Assembly (NCBI GenBank): GCA_002749065.1
Contig: PDTX01000015.1
Span: forward strand, 16,974 to 80,973
Direction of reading: 5' to 3'
Source: Bacteroidia bacterium
Lineage (GTDB): Bacteria; Bacteroidota; Bacteroidia; Bacteroidales; CAJPTX01
Length of the DNA: 64,000 nucleotides
This document shows, piece by piece, positions 29,332 through 38,262 of this stretch. Each line of letters starts with the position of its first letter. Position 1 is the stretch's first letter. The notes under the pieces are model-generated. The model searched no databases and was not told the origin of the DNA. It was given only the letters and a program-made list of their open reading frames with translations. A program made the translations under genes and the position numbers.

Positions 29332-31968
29332 CTAGCGGTAGTTACTGTTGTAGAAATTCATGTAGGGCCGCAGCACGCCCAGCTCCTCGAGCACGGCGAG
29401 GTTGCCCGGCGAGATGACCATGAGGCTGTTGCGGTAGTCGGCCAGGAACTCCGCCCCGCGGAAGGCCGCGTAGAAGCGCTGCGCATCCTTGGGGTTGGGG
29501 AAGGACTTCACCAGGATGAGCCGCCAGCCCTGGCCCCACGGCTGGTCGTGCACCTCCAAGTTGAGGTTCACGTCGTAGTCGACGGTGAAGCCCAGGGTGC
29601 GGAACTTGTAGGTGTTCAGGTTGGCCGTATCGGGGATGATGAAGCCCACGTAGTGCTCCCCGGAGGAGTAGACGAAGCGCCCGGAGGAGGCCGGGCTATC
29701 CTCCCCCTCCAGGGCCGCCAAGGGGGCCAGCACGGCCACGGGTTGCGAGCCGACGAGCTCCCGCCGCTTGATGGCGTTGAGCACATCCTGCGCGTAGGCC
29801 CCCGCCCTGTGCGCGGGGTAGCGCTGGGTCATCGCCTTGAGGGCCTCCACCTGCTCCAGGCTCGCGGGTTCCGAGCCGGCCGACAGGGCCGACAGCAGCT
29901 CGAACTGCGGGCGGTACTCCCCGCTCGGGTTGGCCTCCAGCCCCTGCGCCGCCATGGCGTTCGCCCCCCGGCGGTCGCCCTGCTGGAGGGCCGCCAGGCC
30001 CTGGGCGTAGAGCTCCTCGTTCTGCCGCCGGCGGGTCAGCAGACGCTCTAGGTAGGCGGGGTCGGACAGCTTCAGCGCGTAGGGGCTCTCGGGGTACTGG
30101 CTCAGGAGGCGGCTCTTGAGCGCGGCGGCCTTATCGGCCAGGCTGGCCTTCTGGGCGGCCACGTAGGCCAGGTAGCACGCCTGGGGCGCGGTCGGGGACT
30201 TGGGGTAGCGGTCCACCAGCTGCTCGTAGCGCCGCACGGCCGCCGGGTAGTCGCGCAGCTCGTCGCTCAGCACGTTGCCCATGGCGACGTAGGCCTCGCC
30301 GATGCGGGCATCGGAGGCTCGCAGGGCCGAATCGCCCGCGGGGATATGGCGTAGGTAGTACTCCGGCATCCGGTCCGTCAGGCGCTGCTGGCCGGTCTGC
30401 GAGGCATCGTCCGACGAGGCGAAACCCGAGAGCTCCAGCAGCGACTTGTCCTTCCGCCGCCAGTTGTCCTCCAGCCGCCGCGCGCCCCACGATGCGCGGA
30501 AATCCGCCTGACCACGGGATATCGACCTGGGGTTGTAGAAGTACCAGGCCCGGCTGCTCCCCGCCCCCTGGGTGGCTGGGGTCCCCGCGCGGCGGCGGGT
30601 GTCAGCCAGCGACTGCTCCAGCCGCTCCTTGTCCCGCAGGTCGGAGATGATATTCCGCACCACGCGCTCCTGCTCGGCCTTCGACAGGCGGGCGATGCGC
30701 TGCAGGCTGTCCTCCCGCTGCACGATGCGCTCATTGGCCACCAGCGTGTTGAGCACCCCGGCGGTATGCAGCACCTCCTCCCGCTTGGGGTAGCTCTCGG
30801 GGAGGATGGCCATGGCGGAGTCGTAGTAGGCCTGGGCCTGGAGGTAGTCCCGATGCCGGAAGTAGTACTGCCCCACCTCCAGGAGCGAGACGGTCTTCAT
30901 CTGGACGTTGGACACGCTCTTGGTCGCGGACTGCTTGTAGAGGTCTATCGACCGGGCCGTGTCGCCCTCCGCCGCGGCGATCTGCGCGAGCGCGTAGTAT
31001 ATCAGGTCGAGGTACTCGGCGTTCTTCTCGTCGCGGGCCATCCGCAGCAGGGACTTGTCCATGCTCTTGCCCTCCACCTGGGCCGCCAGGAAGGCCGAGC
31101 GTATCGTCGCATTGAAGCGCATGCGGTAGTCGTCCGCGTGGCGCGACACCTTCTTGTAGAGAGCGAAGGCCTCCGGGTACTGCTGGCTCCGCTCGTAGAG
31201 CTGGGCCAGGGCCAGCTGGCAGCGGTTGCGCTCCAGCCCCCGGGCCGAGAGGCGCACCGCCTTCACCGCGTGGGGGAGCGCCTGCGGGTAGTCCTCCATC
31301 TGGATATGCAGGTCGGCCCACATGGAGCTCAGGAGGAAGTCCGCACGCCGCCGCTTGGGGCGCAGGGGCGATTTCTCCAGGGCCAGCATCCGCTCCCGCG
31401 CCTCGACGAACGCGCCGTGGAGCATGTCGATGCGCGCCATCCAGAGCTGGGCCTCCCACCCCTCGGGCTGGGCCGCGAACTGCCGCATGCTGAACTCGAG
31501 CGTCTCCCGGGCCTTGTCCAGCTCGCCGCTCCAGAGCTGCGCCTTGCCCATCAGGAGCCAGGCCCGGCGGGCGTACTTGTTGAACTCGTTCTGGTTGTAG
31601 AACTCCTTCTGCTTCGGGCTCATGGCCTTCTCCGAGCGCTTCGGCTTGGCGGTGATGGAGTGGAACTTGATCAGGTCGGAGCTCTTGGTGATGGCCGTCC
31701 CCATGTCGGTGCTGGCCCCCTGGGCGGCCTCCTCCCGCCCGGCGATGCAGAAGGGCAGGATGCGCGTGTAGTCGTAGCGCATGGTCTTCTCGGCCTCGAG
31801 CATGCCCTTGGCGTAGGCCTCATCGGCGTTGAAGTAGTAGTTGAAGTATGAGGTCAGACGGTGGTACGACCGCCTGAAGCCGTTGTTCTTCCTCGTGCCG
31901 CAGGCCCCGAGCCCCACCACCAGGGCCAGGGCGATAGCGGGCACCAGAATGTATCGTAGCCTATTCAT
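29332..31968 (-). CDS. porW: PorW-like TPR lipoprotein of the type IX secretion system
   Basis: The 878-residue protein has a lipoprotein signal (ILVPAIALALVVGLGAC) and then TPR-like repeats through most of its length, beginning with SYFNYYFNADEAYAKGMLEAEKTM, the strongly conserved PorW/SprE start. The C-terminal part carries a SPOR-like or PorW-specific strand region (HYVGFIIPDTANLNTYKFRT, then LAVLEELGVLRPYMNFYN). PorW/SprE is a periplasm-facing outer-membrane lipoprotein needed for T9SS assembly. The Met two codons upstream (MDMNRLR) is also possible; I used the one that leads directly into the signal peptide. It is the first gene of the porW-porX-tsaE unit. Confidence 0.9.
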   Translation of the reverse strand: MNRLRYILVPAIALALVVGLGACGTRKNNGFRRSYHRLTSYFNYYFNADEAYAKGMLEAEKTMRYDYTRILPFCIAGREEAAQGASTDMGTAITKSSDLIKFHSITAKPKRSEKAMSPKQKEFYNQNEFNKYARRAWLLMGKAQLWSGELDKARETLEFSMRQFAAQPEGWEAQLWMARIDMLHGAFVEARERMLALEKSPLRPKRRRADFLLSSMWADLHIQMEDYPQALPHAVKAVRLSARGLERNRCQLALAQLYERSQQYPEAFALYKKVSRHADDYRMRFNATIRSAFLAAQVEGKSMDKSLLRMARDEKNAEYLDLIYYALAQIAAAEGDTARSIDLYKQSATKSVSNVQMKTVSLLEVGQYYFRHRDYLQAQAYYDSAMAILPESYPKREEVLHTAGVLNTLVANERIVQREDSLQRIARLSKAEQERVVRNIISDLRDKERLEQSLADTRRRAGTPATQGAGSSRAWYFYNPRSISRGQADFRASWGARRLEDNWRRKDKSLLELSGFASSDDASQTGQQRLTDRMPEYYLRHIPAGDSALRASDARIGEAYVAMGNVLSDELRDYPAAVRRYEQLVDRYPKSPTAPQACYLAYVAAQKASLADKAAALKSRLLSQYPESPYALKLSDPAYLERLLTRRRQNEELYAQGLAALQQGDRRGANAMAAQGLEANPSGEYRPQFELLSALSAGSEPASLEQVEALKAMTQRYPAHRAGAYAQDVLNAIKRRELVGSQPVAVLAPLAALEGEDSPASSGRFVYSSGEHYVGFIIPDTANLNTYKFRTLGFTVDYDVNLNLEVHDQPWGQGWRLILVKSFPNPKDAQRFYAAFRGAEFLADYRNSLMVISPGNLAVLEELGVLRPYMNFYNSNYR

Positions 31969-31980
31969 ATCCATTGCGCG

Positions 31981-31988
31981 CAAAGGTA
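31981..31988 (-). promoter_or_regulatory. -7 promoter element of the porW-porX-tsaE unit
   Basis: The minus strand reads TACCTTTG, a perfect match only 12 bp upstream of the chosen porW start, which favours a very short leader. Confidence 0.6.
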
Positions 31989-32102
31989 GTAAATCGCCTG
32001 AAATACGGTAGCATCACGCCGCATAAGAGCCAGGAATACGCCAGATTTCCGCTTCCACCGCGAGAAAAACCCCCGCCCGGGGGGTAGACTGAGGAATATT
32101 GT

Positions 32103-32110
32103 TACATTTG
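32103..32110 (+). promoter_or_regulatory. -7 promoter element of the PCMD lipoprotein gene
   Basis: TACATTTG is a perfect Bacteroidota -7 match, 25 bp before the start codon, divergent from porW. Confidence 0.6.
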
Positions 32111-32135
32111 CGCGCAGAATAATTCAGGAAAAAAC

Positions 32136-35100
32136 ATGAGGAACAGACTTTATTTAGCGGTCGTGGCGCTGCTGCTGGGCGCATGGACGATGGCCTCGTG
32201 CGACAAGGATAAGGGCAACTACGAGGCGGAGATAGAATGGATACAGTTCGCCACCCAGGAGGGGCGCGACAGGGTGCAGCTGCTGGGCGACACCATCAAG
32301 CAGTCCAGCGGGCTGGACCGCACCGACATCGTGAAGGAGCTGCCCCACACGGCGGACCTGAGCCAGCTCAAGGTCATATACAAGCTCTCGCCGGGCGCGC
32401 ACATCGAGGGCGTGCAGAGCGGGGACATACTCGACTTCACCGAGCCCCGCCAGCTGAGGGTGGTCTCCGAGAACGGGGCCAACATCCGCACCTACACCTT
32501 CACCCTGAGCAAGCTGGACGCGCCCCCCGTGGTGGACCTCGGGCCCAAGCTCAGCCCGGACGCCATGCTGGAGAACTTCGCCATCGACGGGGTGGAGCCG
32601 CTCGACCGCTCGCAACGGGGCACCCGCATACGCCTCATCGTCAAGGAGGATGTGGACCTCACCCAGCTCGTGCCCCGCTTCACCATCTCGGAGAAGGCCA
32701 CCGCGAACGTGGAACCCGGCCAGGCCCACGACTTCAGCGAGGGGCCCCTGGTGGTCATTGTCACCTCGGAGGACAAGAGCGCGCAGAGCGTGTGGTTCCT
32801 GAGCGTGTCGCACCCCGACAAGAACGTGCAGAGCGGCGCGACCATAGAGAGCTTCCGCTTTGCGGGCAGCACCCGCCTGGCCACGATAGAGGGCTCGAGG
32901 ATATACTACGAGGCCGAGCCGCAGCTCGACATCACCCGGGCCGAGCCCATCTACCGCCTCAGCAAGGGGGCCACCTGCGACCTGACCATCGGCGAGTGGA
33001 AGGACTTCACCAAGGAGGTCGTGGTGACCGTCACCTCCGCGGACGGCACGGCCACGAGCCGCTACACCGTGATGGTAGACCCCTTCCGGAGCAGCGAGGC
33101 CGAGCTGAAGGGGCTGCAGCTCGAGGGCATAGGCGATGCAGTGGCCGTCGGGGGCAACGAATGGCTGTTCGGCGTGGCGGGCAGCAAGAGCCTATCGCAA
33201 ATCCGCTACAGCTCCATCACCATGAGCAAGGGGGCCACGTGCAACTGGGGCTCGGCCGAGGCGTGGAACTTCTCGTCCGGTGCACGCGACCTCGTGGTCA
33301 CCTCGCAGGATGGGCTGCACAAGCGTACGTACAAGGTCAGGGTGCGGTCATCGGGGGAGCCCTACTCCGGCACCATCCTCAGCAGCTTCGGCTTTAAGAA
33401 CCTAAATGCCGACATAGCCATCAAGGGCACAGACATCTACTGCGTGGTGCCACCCGGCTCGGACCTAACCAAGCTGAGACCAACCTTCACGTACGCGTAT
33501 GCCTGGTGGGCCGGGCCACGGTCCGTCTGGCTGTACGGGCCCGATGGCAGCAAGTACACCATCGACGGCAAGTACACCATCAAAATCGACAAGGACGGGG
33601 GGACAGCGATAGACTTCACCCAGCGCGATTCGAAGGGACGACCGAATGTCCTCCGGAGCTACCGGGATGCGGCCTGGGTCTACTACAGCGACTACACGGT
33701 CCACTTCATCGTCTCGAATGAGATCTCCCCCATGCCCACCCTCAAGTCCTTCAGCCTCCTGGGGCTGACAACACCCCAGAAGCCCAAGGGCAACACGCTG
33801 CGCTTCACGGTGGACGAGAAGGTGGACGTGAGCAGCCTCACGCCGGTGTTCGAGGTCTCCAAGGGCGCCAAGGTGGAGGGGCTGACCACCAACGTGCCGG
33901 CCGACTTCAGCAAGGAGCTCACCCTGACGCTCAAGAGCGAGGATGACCTGCAGGTGACCGAGTACAAGATAATAGTGGAGAAGCGGCTCAACGACAGGGC
34001 CGAGCTGCTCGACCTCCGCCTCGAGGGCCTGCAGAAGCCCGCCCAGGCCGGGAACACCTTCACCTTCTTCGGGGGCAGCGGCGTGGACGCGAGCAGCCTC
34101 ACGGCGCAATTCACCCTCTCGAAGGGGGCCAAGGCCACCACCCAGCACGGGGACTTCCTGCCCGGCCAGGCCTACAACCTCACCCAACCCCTGCAGGTGC
34201 GCGTGCAGTCGGAGGACGGGAACATCGTGCGCGTGTACACCATAGTGGTGGACCAGCGGCTGAACTTCGAGGCCGAGCTGCTACGCTGCACCGTGGAGGG
34301 CGCCTCGGAGGACTGCAAGATTGACGGGACCAAGGTCACCTTCGAGCCCGCGGGCGTGAACCTCTCGAATGCGCGCATCGAGTTCGAGGCATCGCCGGGG
34401 GCCAGCGTGACGCGGGAGGATGGGTCGCCCCTCGAGAGCGGGAGCACCGTGGACCTGAGCAAGCCCTTCAGGCTCAAAATCACGAGCGAGGACAAGTCCA
34501 TCACCAAGACCTACACCGTGCGCCAGGCCGTGAAGGGCCTCCGCTTCGACTTCGAGCGGTGGAACCAGGAGGACGGCTACATGCACCCCAAGGGCGGGTG
34601 GAGCAGCAGCAACCCCGGGATGGCCGTCGCAAAGCAGTTCACGGGCAAGCCCGACTGGTACCCCGTATACCGCACGAGCGACAGCCACAGCGGGCAGTAT
34701 GCCGCCACGATAGAGACCGTGGAGTTCGGCAAATACGGTCGCTCGCTGGCGGCCGGGGCGCTATTCCTCGGGTCGTTCAACGGCAACGTGGTTATAAGCG
34801 ACCCGGAGGCCGCCCCGCAGTTCGGGGTCTTCTGGCCCGGCCACCAGCCCGACAGGTTCACCGGCTGGTACAAGTACAGGCCGGGGGCGACGCGCATCAA
34901 CACGAGCGGGAGCTCGCTGGGCGGGCAGGACACCTTCAGCCTCTACGCCATCCTCTACCACGGCGAGACGCTCAACGGGAAGAACGTCTCCAGCAGCAGC
35001 AACATCATCGCCGAGGCCCGGCTCGACGACTGCACCGCCCGGGGGGAATGGACGCGCTTCGACCTCGAGTTCGTCTACAAGAAGGAAATCCCCGAGGGGG

Positions 35101-35210
35101 CAGACCTCAAGTACAGCATCGTGCTGAGCTCCAGCAGCGAGGGGGCCTCGACAATCGGCGCGATAGGGAGCAAGCTCATCGTTGACGACTTTGAAATCAC
35201 GCTGAAGTAG
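32136..35210 (+). CDS. Large surface lipoprotein with Ig-like repeats and C-terminal PCMD domain
   Basis: The 1,024-residue protein has a lipoprotein signal ending MASC at residue 22. It then carries seven or more Ig/DUF5018-like repeats of about 85 residues, each built around LxxFxLxG, LTPxFxxSKGA and a VTSEDxxxxxYTV ending. From about residue 800 it has a PCMD domain (LRFDFERW, YRTSDSHSGQYAA, FTGWYKYRPG, IVDDFEI), a presumed carbohydrate-related jelly roll found in Bacteroidota surface lipoproteins. One repeat, at about residues 410-530, has a Trp/Tyr-rich insertion (AYAWWAGPRSVWLYG) absent from the others. It probably lies on the outer membrane. The barrel gene follows 2 bp later. Confidence 0.85.
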   Translation: MRNRLYLAVVALLLGAWTMASCDKDKGNYEAEIEWIQFATQEGRDRVQLLGDTIKQSSGLDRTDIVKELPHTADLSQLKVIYKLSPGAHIEGVQSGDILDFTEPRQLRVVSENGANIRTYTFTLSKLDAPPVVDLGPKLSPDAMLENFAIDGVEPLDRSQRGTRIRLIVKEDVDLTQLVPRFTISEKATANVEPGQAHDFSEGPLVVIVTSEDKSAQSVWFLSVSHPDKNVQSGATIESFRFAGSTRLATIEGSRIYYEAEPQLDITRAEPIYRLSKGATCDLTIGEWKDFTKEVVVTVTSADGTATSRYTVMVDPFRSSEAELKGLQLEGIGDAVAVGGNEWLFGVAGSKSLSQIRYSSITMSKGATCNWGSAEAWNFSSGARDLVVTSQDGLHKRTYKVRVRSSGEPYSGTILSSFGFKNLNADIAIKGTDIYCVVPPGSDLTKLRPTFTYAYAWWAGPRSVWLYGPDGSKYTIDGKYTIKIDKDGGTAIDFTQRDSKGRPNVLRSYRDAAWVYYSDYTVHFIVSNEISPMPTLKSFSLLGLTTPQKPKGNTLRFTVDEKVDVSSLTPVFEVSKGAKVEGLTTNVPADFSKELTLTLKSEDDLQVTEYKIIVEKRLNDRAELLDLRLEGLQKPAQAGNTFTFFGGSGVDASSLTAQFTLSKGAKATTQHGDFLPGQAYNLTQPLQVRVQSEDGNIVRVYTIVVDQRLNFEAELLRCTVEGASEDCKIDGTKVTFEPAGVNLSNARIEFEASPGASVTREDGSPLESGSTVDLSKPFRLKITSEDKSITKTYTVRQAVKGLRFDFERWNQEDGYMHPKGGWSSSNPGMAVAKQFTGKPDWYPVYRTSDSHSGQYAATIETVEFGKYGRSLAAGALFLGSFNGNVVISDPEAAPQFGVFWPGHQPDRFTGWYKYRPGATRINTSGSSLGGQDTFSLYAILYHGETLNGKNVSSSSNIIAEARLDDCTARGEWTRFDLEFVYKKEIPEGADLKYSIVLSSSSEGASTIGAIGSKLIVDDFEITLK

Positions 35211-35212
35211 AG

Positions 35213-36076
35213 ATGCCACGCAGAATACAATTGCTCGCCATGCTGGCGCTCTGCCTGCTGGCCGGGCGCGCCGGGGCGAAGGCCGAGGTGGCGGAGCAGC
35301 CGGATGAGGCCCGGGTCGTGCGCAACACCGCGTACTACGCCAAGCGCATCGTGCAGAACGCCTCGGTCCGCGTCGGGCTCAACGTGGGCGCGAGTGCCCC
35401 CTTCGGAATCGCGGACAACATCAGCCCGCTCTCCTACAGCCCCAACTTCAGCCCCGTCATCGCCTTCGACCGCGAGTTCGTCCTCTGGCGGGGGCTCACC
35501 CTCAGCTCGGGCATACGGCTGGAGTACAAGGGGATGCGCACCAGGGCCAAGGTGCAGTACTTCAAGACCTCCGTGCGGCAGGAGGACGACAAGGGCAACA
35601 TCACCCAGTTCGACGGGCACTTCACCGGCGAGAACATCACCAACATCAACATGGCCATGGCCACCCTGCCGCTCGACATCGGCTGGCGCTTCAGCCCGCG
35701 CTACCGCCTCAGGCTGGGGGGCTACATCTCCTACCTGCTCTACGGCTCGTTCACCGGCGCCGCGCAGAACGGCTACACCTGGACCATCCCCGAGGAGGGC
35801 GCCACGCTCCGCCAAAGAATCAGCATCACGTCGGCCAGCTTCGACTTCAGCAAGGAGCTGCGCAAGTGGGACTGGGGCGTGGAGATCGCCAGCACGCACC
35901 GCGTCACCGACCGCTTCTTCGTGGAGGCGGGCCTGGCCGTGGGCGTACGCTCCATCTTCGTCGAGGGCTTCAAGGGCGTGAGCATGGACATGCACAACAT
36001 GTACGGGTGCTTAAGCCTTGGCTATCAGCTCATGCCGAGGAGGGAAAAGGCCGAAAAGGAAAGTTCCTCCAACTAA
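35213..36076 (+). CDS. Outer-membrane beta-barrel protein
   Basis: The 287-residue protein has a signal peptide (QLLAMLALCLLAGRAGAKA) and an eight-to-ten-strand small-barrel pattern typical of the PorT/OmpW-like 'outer membrane beta-barrel' families: VRVGLNVGASAPFG, LTLSSGIRLEYKGM, YRLRLGGYISYLLYG, WDWGVEIASTHRVTDRFFVE, MYGCLSLGYQLM. It starts 2 bp after the PCMD gene and is surely co-transcribed. Such lipoprotein/barrel pairs recur in Bacteroidales; here the barrel may anchor or export the lipoprotein, which is inference. Confidence 0.8.
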   Translation: MPRRIQLLAMLALCLLAGRAGAKAEVAEQPDEARVVRNTAYYAKRIVQNASVRVGLNVGASAPFGIADNISPLSYSPNFSPVIAFDREFVLWRGLTLSSGIRLEYKGMRTRAKVQYFKTSVRQEDDKGNITQFDGHFTGENITNINMAMATLPLDIGWRFSPRYRLRLGGYISYLLYGSFTGAAQNGYTWTIPEEGATLRQRISITSASFDFSKELRKWDWGVEIASTHRVTDRFFVEAGLAVGVRSIFVEGFKGVSMDMHNMYGCLSLGYQLMPRREKAEKESSSN

Positions 36077-36156
36077 ATACCCCGGAAGATTTGGTGTTTA
36101 GGGTGAAAAGTGTAAACTTTGTAGCCGGTGAGGGACTGTGAAAGTCGCGAAATGCT

Positions 36157-37227
36157 ATGAAGAAACATAATTTCAACGCGGGGCCATGCATACTGCCACA
36201 GCCCGCTCTGGAGGCCACCTCAAGGGCGGTGCTGGAGCTGGAGGAGGCCGGTCTGCCGCTCATTAGCATCTCGCACCGCTCGAAGGAGTTCCAGGCCATC
36301 GCCGACGAGACCGAGGCGCTGTGGAAGGAGCTGCTGGACATCCCCTCGGGCTACAAGGTCCTGTTCCTCGGGGGCGGGGCCAGCATGCAGTTCCTCATGG
36401 TGCCCTACAACTTCCTCAACACCAAGGCGGGCTACGTGGAGTCGGGCGTGTGGGCCAAGAAGGCCATCAAGGAGGGGGAGTTCTTCGGCGAGGTGGTCAG
36501 GGTGGCCTCGTCGGCCGACCGGAACTTCAGCTACTACCCCGAGGTAGGGCCCATCCCCGCCGACCTAGACTACCTCCACATCACCACCAACAACACCATA
36601 TACGGCACGGAGCTACGCCGCGACATCGACAGCCCGGTGCCGCTCATCGCCGACATGTCGTCCGACATCATGAGCCGGCCGCTCGACGTGAGCAAATACG
36701 CGCTCATCTACGGGGGCGCGCAGAAGAACGTGGGGCCCGCCGGGGTCACCTTCGTCATCATCAAGGAGAGCATGCTCGAGCGCGTCACGCGGGACATCCC
36801 GACCATCCTGCAGTACAGGACGCACGTGGCGCAGAGCTCGATGTTCAACACCCCCCCCTGCTTCGCCATCTACACCATGCGCGAGACGCTCAGGTGGGTG
36901 CGAGACTTCGGGGGGCTGGAGGCCATGGCCCGGCATAACGCCGAGAAGGCCGCGCTCATATACGAGGAGATAGACCGCAACAGGATGTTCATCGGCACAG
37001 TGGAGGAGTCTTCACGCTCGCTGATGAACATCTGCTTCGTCATGGCCGAGGAGTACAAGGAGCTCGAGCAGGACTTCCTGGAGTACATCACCGCGCGCGG
37101 CGTGGTGGGCGTGAAGGGTCATCGATCCGTGGGCGGCTTCCGGGCCTCCACCTACAACGCCCTGTCCCTGGAGAGCTCCCGGGCGCTGGTCGGTTGGATG
37201 AAGGAATACGAGCGAGAACGCACATAG
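36157..37227 (+). CDS. serC: Phosphoserine aminotransferase
   Basis: The 356-residue PLP enzyme has [50 protein letters not shown], and [19 protein letters not shown] with the PLP Lys. It converts 3-phosphohydroxypyruvate and glutamate to phosphoserine and 2-oxoglutarate. It lies before serA; a strong terminator separates them, so they may be transcribed apart although they serve one pathway. Confidence 0.97.
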   Translation: MKKHNFNAGPCILPQPALEATSRAVLELEEAGLPLISISHRSKEFQAIADETEALWKELLDIPSGYKVLFLGGGASMQFLMVPYNFLNTKAGYVESGVWAKKAIKEGEFFGEVVRVASSADRNFSYYPEVGPIPADLDYLHITTNNTIYGTELRRDIDSPVPLIADMSSDIMSRPLDVSKYALIYGGAQKNVGPAGVTFVIIKESMLERVTRDIPTILQYRTHVAQSSMFNTPPCFAIYTMRETLRWVRDFGGLEAMARHNAEKAALIYEEIDRNRMFIGTVEESSRSLMNICFVMAEEYKELEQDFLEYITARGVVGVKGHRSVGGFRASTYNALSLESSRALVGWMKEYERERT

Positions 37228-37260
37228 CCGCAACATAGGCTGTACCTCAATAGGTGAAAC

Positions 37261-37295
37261 AAGGGCTAGGCGTTCGAGACGACCTAGCCCTTTTT
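37261..37295 (+). terminator. Rho-independent terminator after serC
   Basis: AAGGGCTAGG and CCTAGCCCTT form a 10-bp stem with a 12-base loop followed by a T run. It lies between serC and serA, so serA must have its own promoter or rely on read-through. Confidence 0.85.
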
Positions 37296-37326
37296 ACTTG
37301 TAATACTCATTCAAAAAGTGATTGCT

Positions 37327-38250
37327 ATGACACGAGTACTGGTTGCCACTGAGAAGCCCTTCGCCCGGGTGGCCGTCGATGGCATACGGGCCATCCTCAA
37401 CGAGGCGGGCCTCAAGCTCGCGGTGCTGGAGGGCTACCAGCAGAAGAGCGAGCTGCTCAGGGCCGTGGCCAACGCCGACGCGCTGATTGTGCGGAGCGAC
37501 CGGGTGGACCGGCAGGTGGCCGAGGCCGCCCAGCGGCTGAGGATAGTGGTCCGAGCCGGGGCGGGGTACGACAACCTCGACCTGGAGGCCCTCAAGTTCA
37601 GGGGCATCGTCGCGATGAACACCCCGGGCCAGAACGCGAACGCCGTCGTGGAGCTGGTGGTGGGGCTGATGATCATGATGGCGCGGAACAAGTACAGCGG
37701 CATGGCCGGCACGGAGCTGCGCGGCAAGAGCATCGGCATACACGGCTACGGGAACATCGGCCGCATCCTCGGCCAGGTGCTCAACGGCATGGGCATGGAC
37801 GTGTACTGCTACTCCATCCCCCAGCAGGACAAGGAGAAGCTCGCCCAGGAGGGCATCACCGTGCTGGACACCCTGGAGGAGCTCTTCGAGCGCTGCCAGT
37901 ACGTCTCCACCCACGTGCCCGCCAACCCGCACACCACGGGCATCCTCAACTACGAGCTGCTCAGGCGCATGCCCCAGGGCGGCACGCTCATCAACACCGC
38001 GCGCAGGGAGCTAATCGACGAGGAGGGGCTACTCCGCCTGCTGGCCGAGCGCGACGACCTCCAGTACATCGCGGACGTAATGCCCGAGCGGAGCGAGGAG
38101 TTCGGCCAGTTCGAGGGCCGGGTGCTATTCACCCCCAAGAAGATGGGCGCGCAGACCGCCGAGGCCAACATCAACGCCGGGCTCAAGGCCGCACGGCAGA
38201 TTGTGGCCTACCTGCTCTACGGAGACACAACGCACCAACTCAACATCTAA
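37327..38250 (+). CDS. serA: D-3-phosphoglycerate dehydrogenase
   Basis: The 307-residue NAD-dependent 2-hydroxyacid dehydrogenase lacks the C-terminal ACT domain, as do other Bacteroidales enzymes. Marks are NADALIVRSDRVD, RAGAGYDNLDLEA, the Rossmann motif IGIHGYGNIGRILGQ, and INTARRELIDEEGL. The catalytic Arg is visible in IVRSD; instead of the usual His of the Glu-His pair I see DVMPERSEEFGQ, which should be compared with relatives. It makes phosphohydroxypyruvate for SerC. The GTG nine bases upstream in the ORF track is less likely than the ATG at MTRVLVATEKP. Confidence 0.93.
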   Translation: MTRVLVATEKPFARVAVDGIRAILNEAGLKLAVLEGYQQKSELLRAVANADALIVRSDRVDRQVAEAAQRLRIVVRAGAGYDNLDLEALKFRGIVAMNTPGQNANAVVELVVGLMIMMARNKYSGMAGTELRGKSIGIHGYGNIGRILGQVLNGMGMDVYCYSIPQQDKEKLAQEGITVLDTLEELFERCQYVSTHVPANPHTTGILNYELLRRMPQGGTLINTARRELIDEEGLLRLLAERDDLQYIADVMPERSEEFGQFEGRVLFTPKKMGAQTAEANINAGLKAARQIVAYLLYGDTTHQLNI

Positions 38251-38262
38251 CAGGATAAAACC

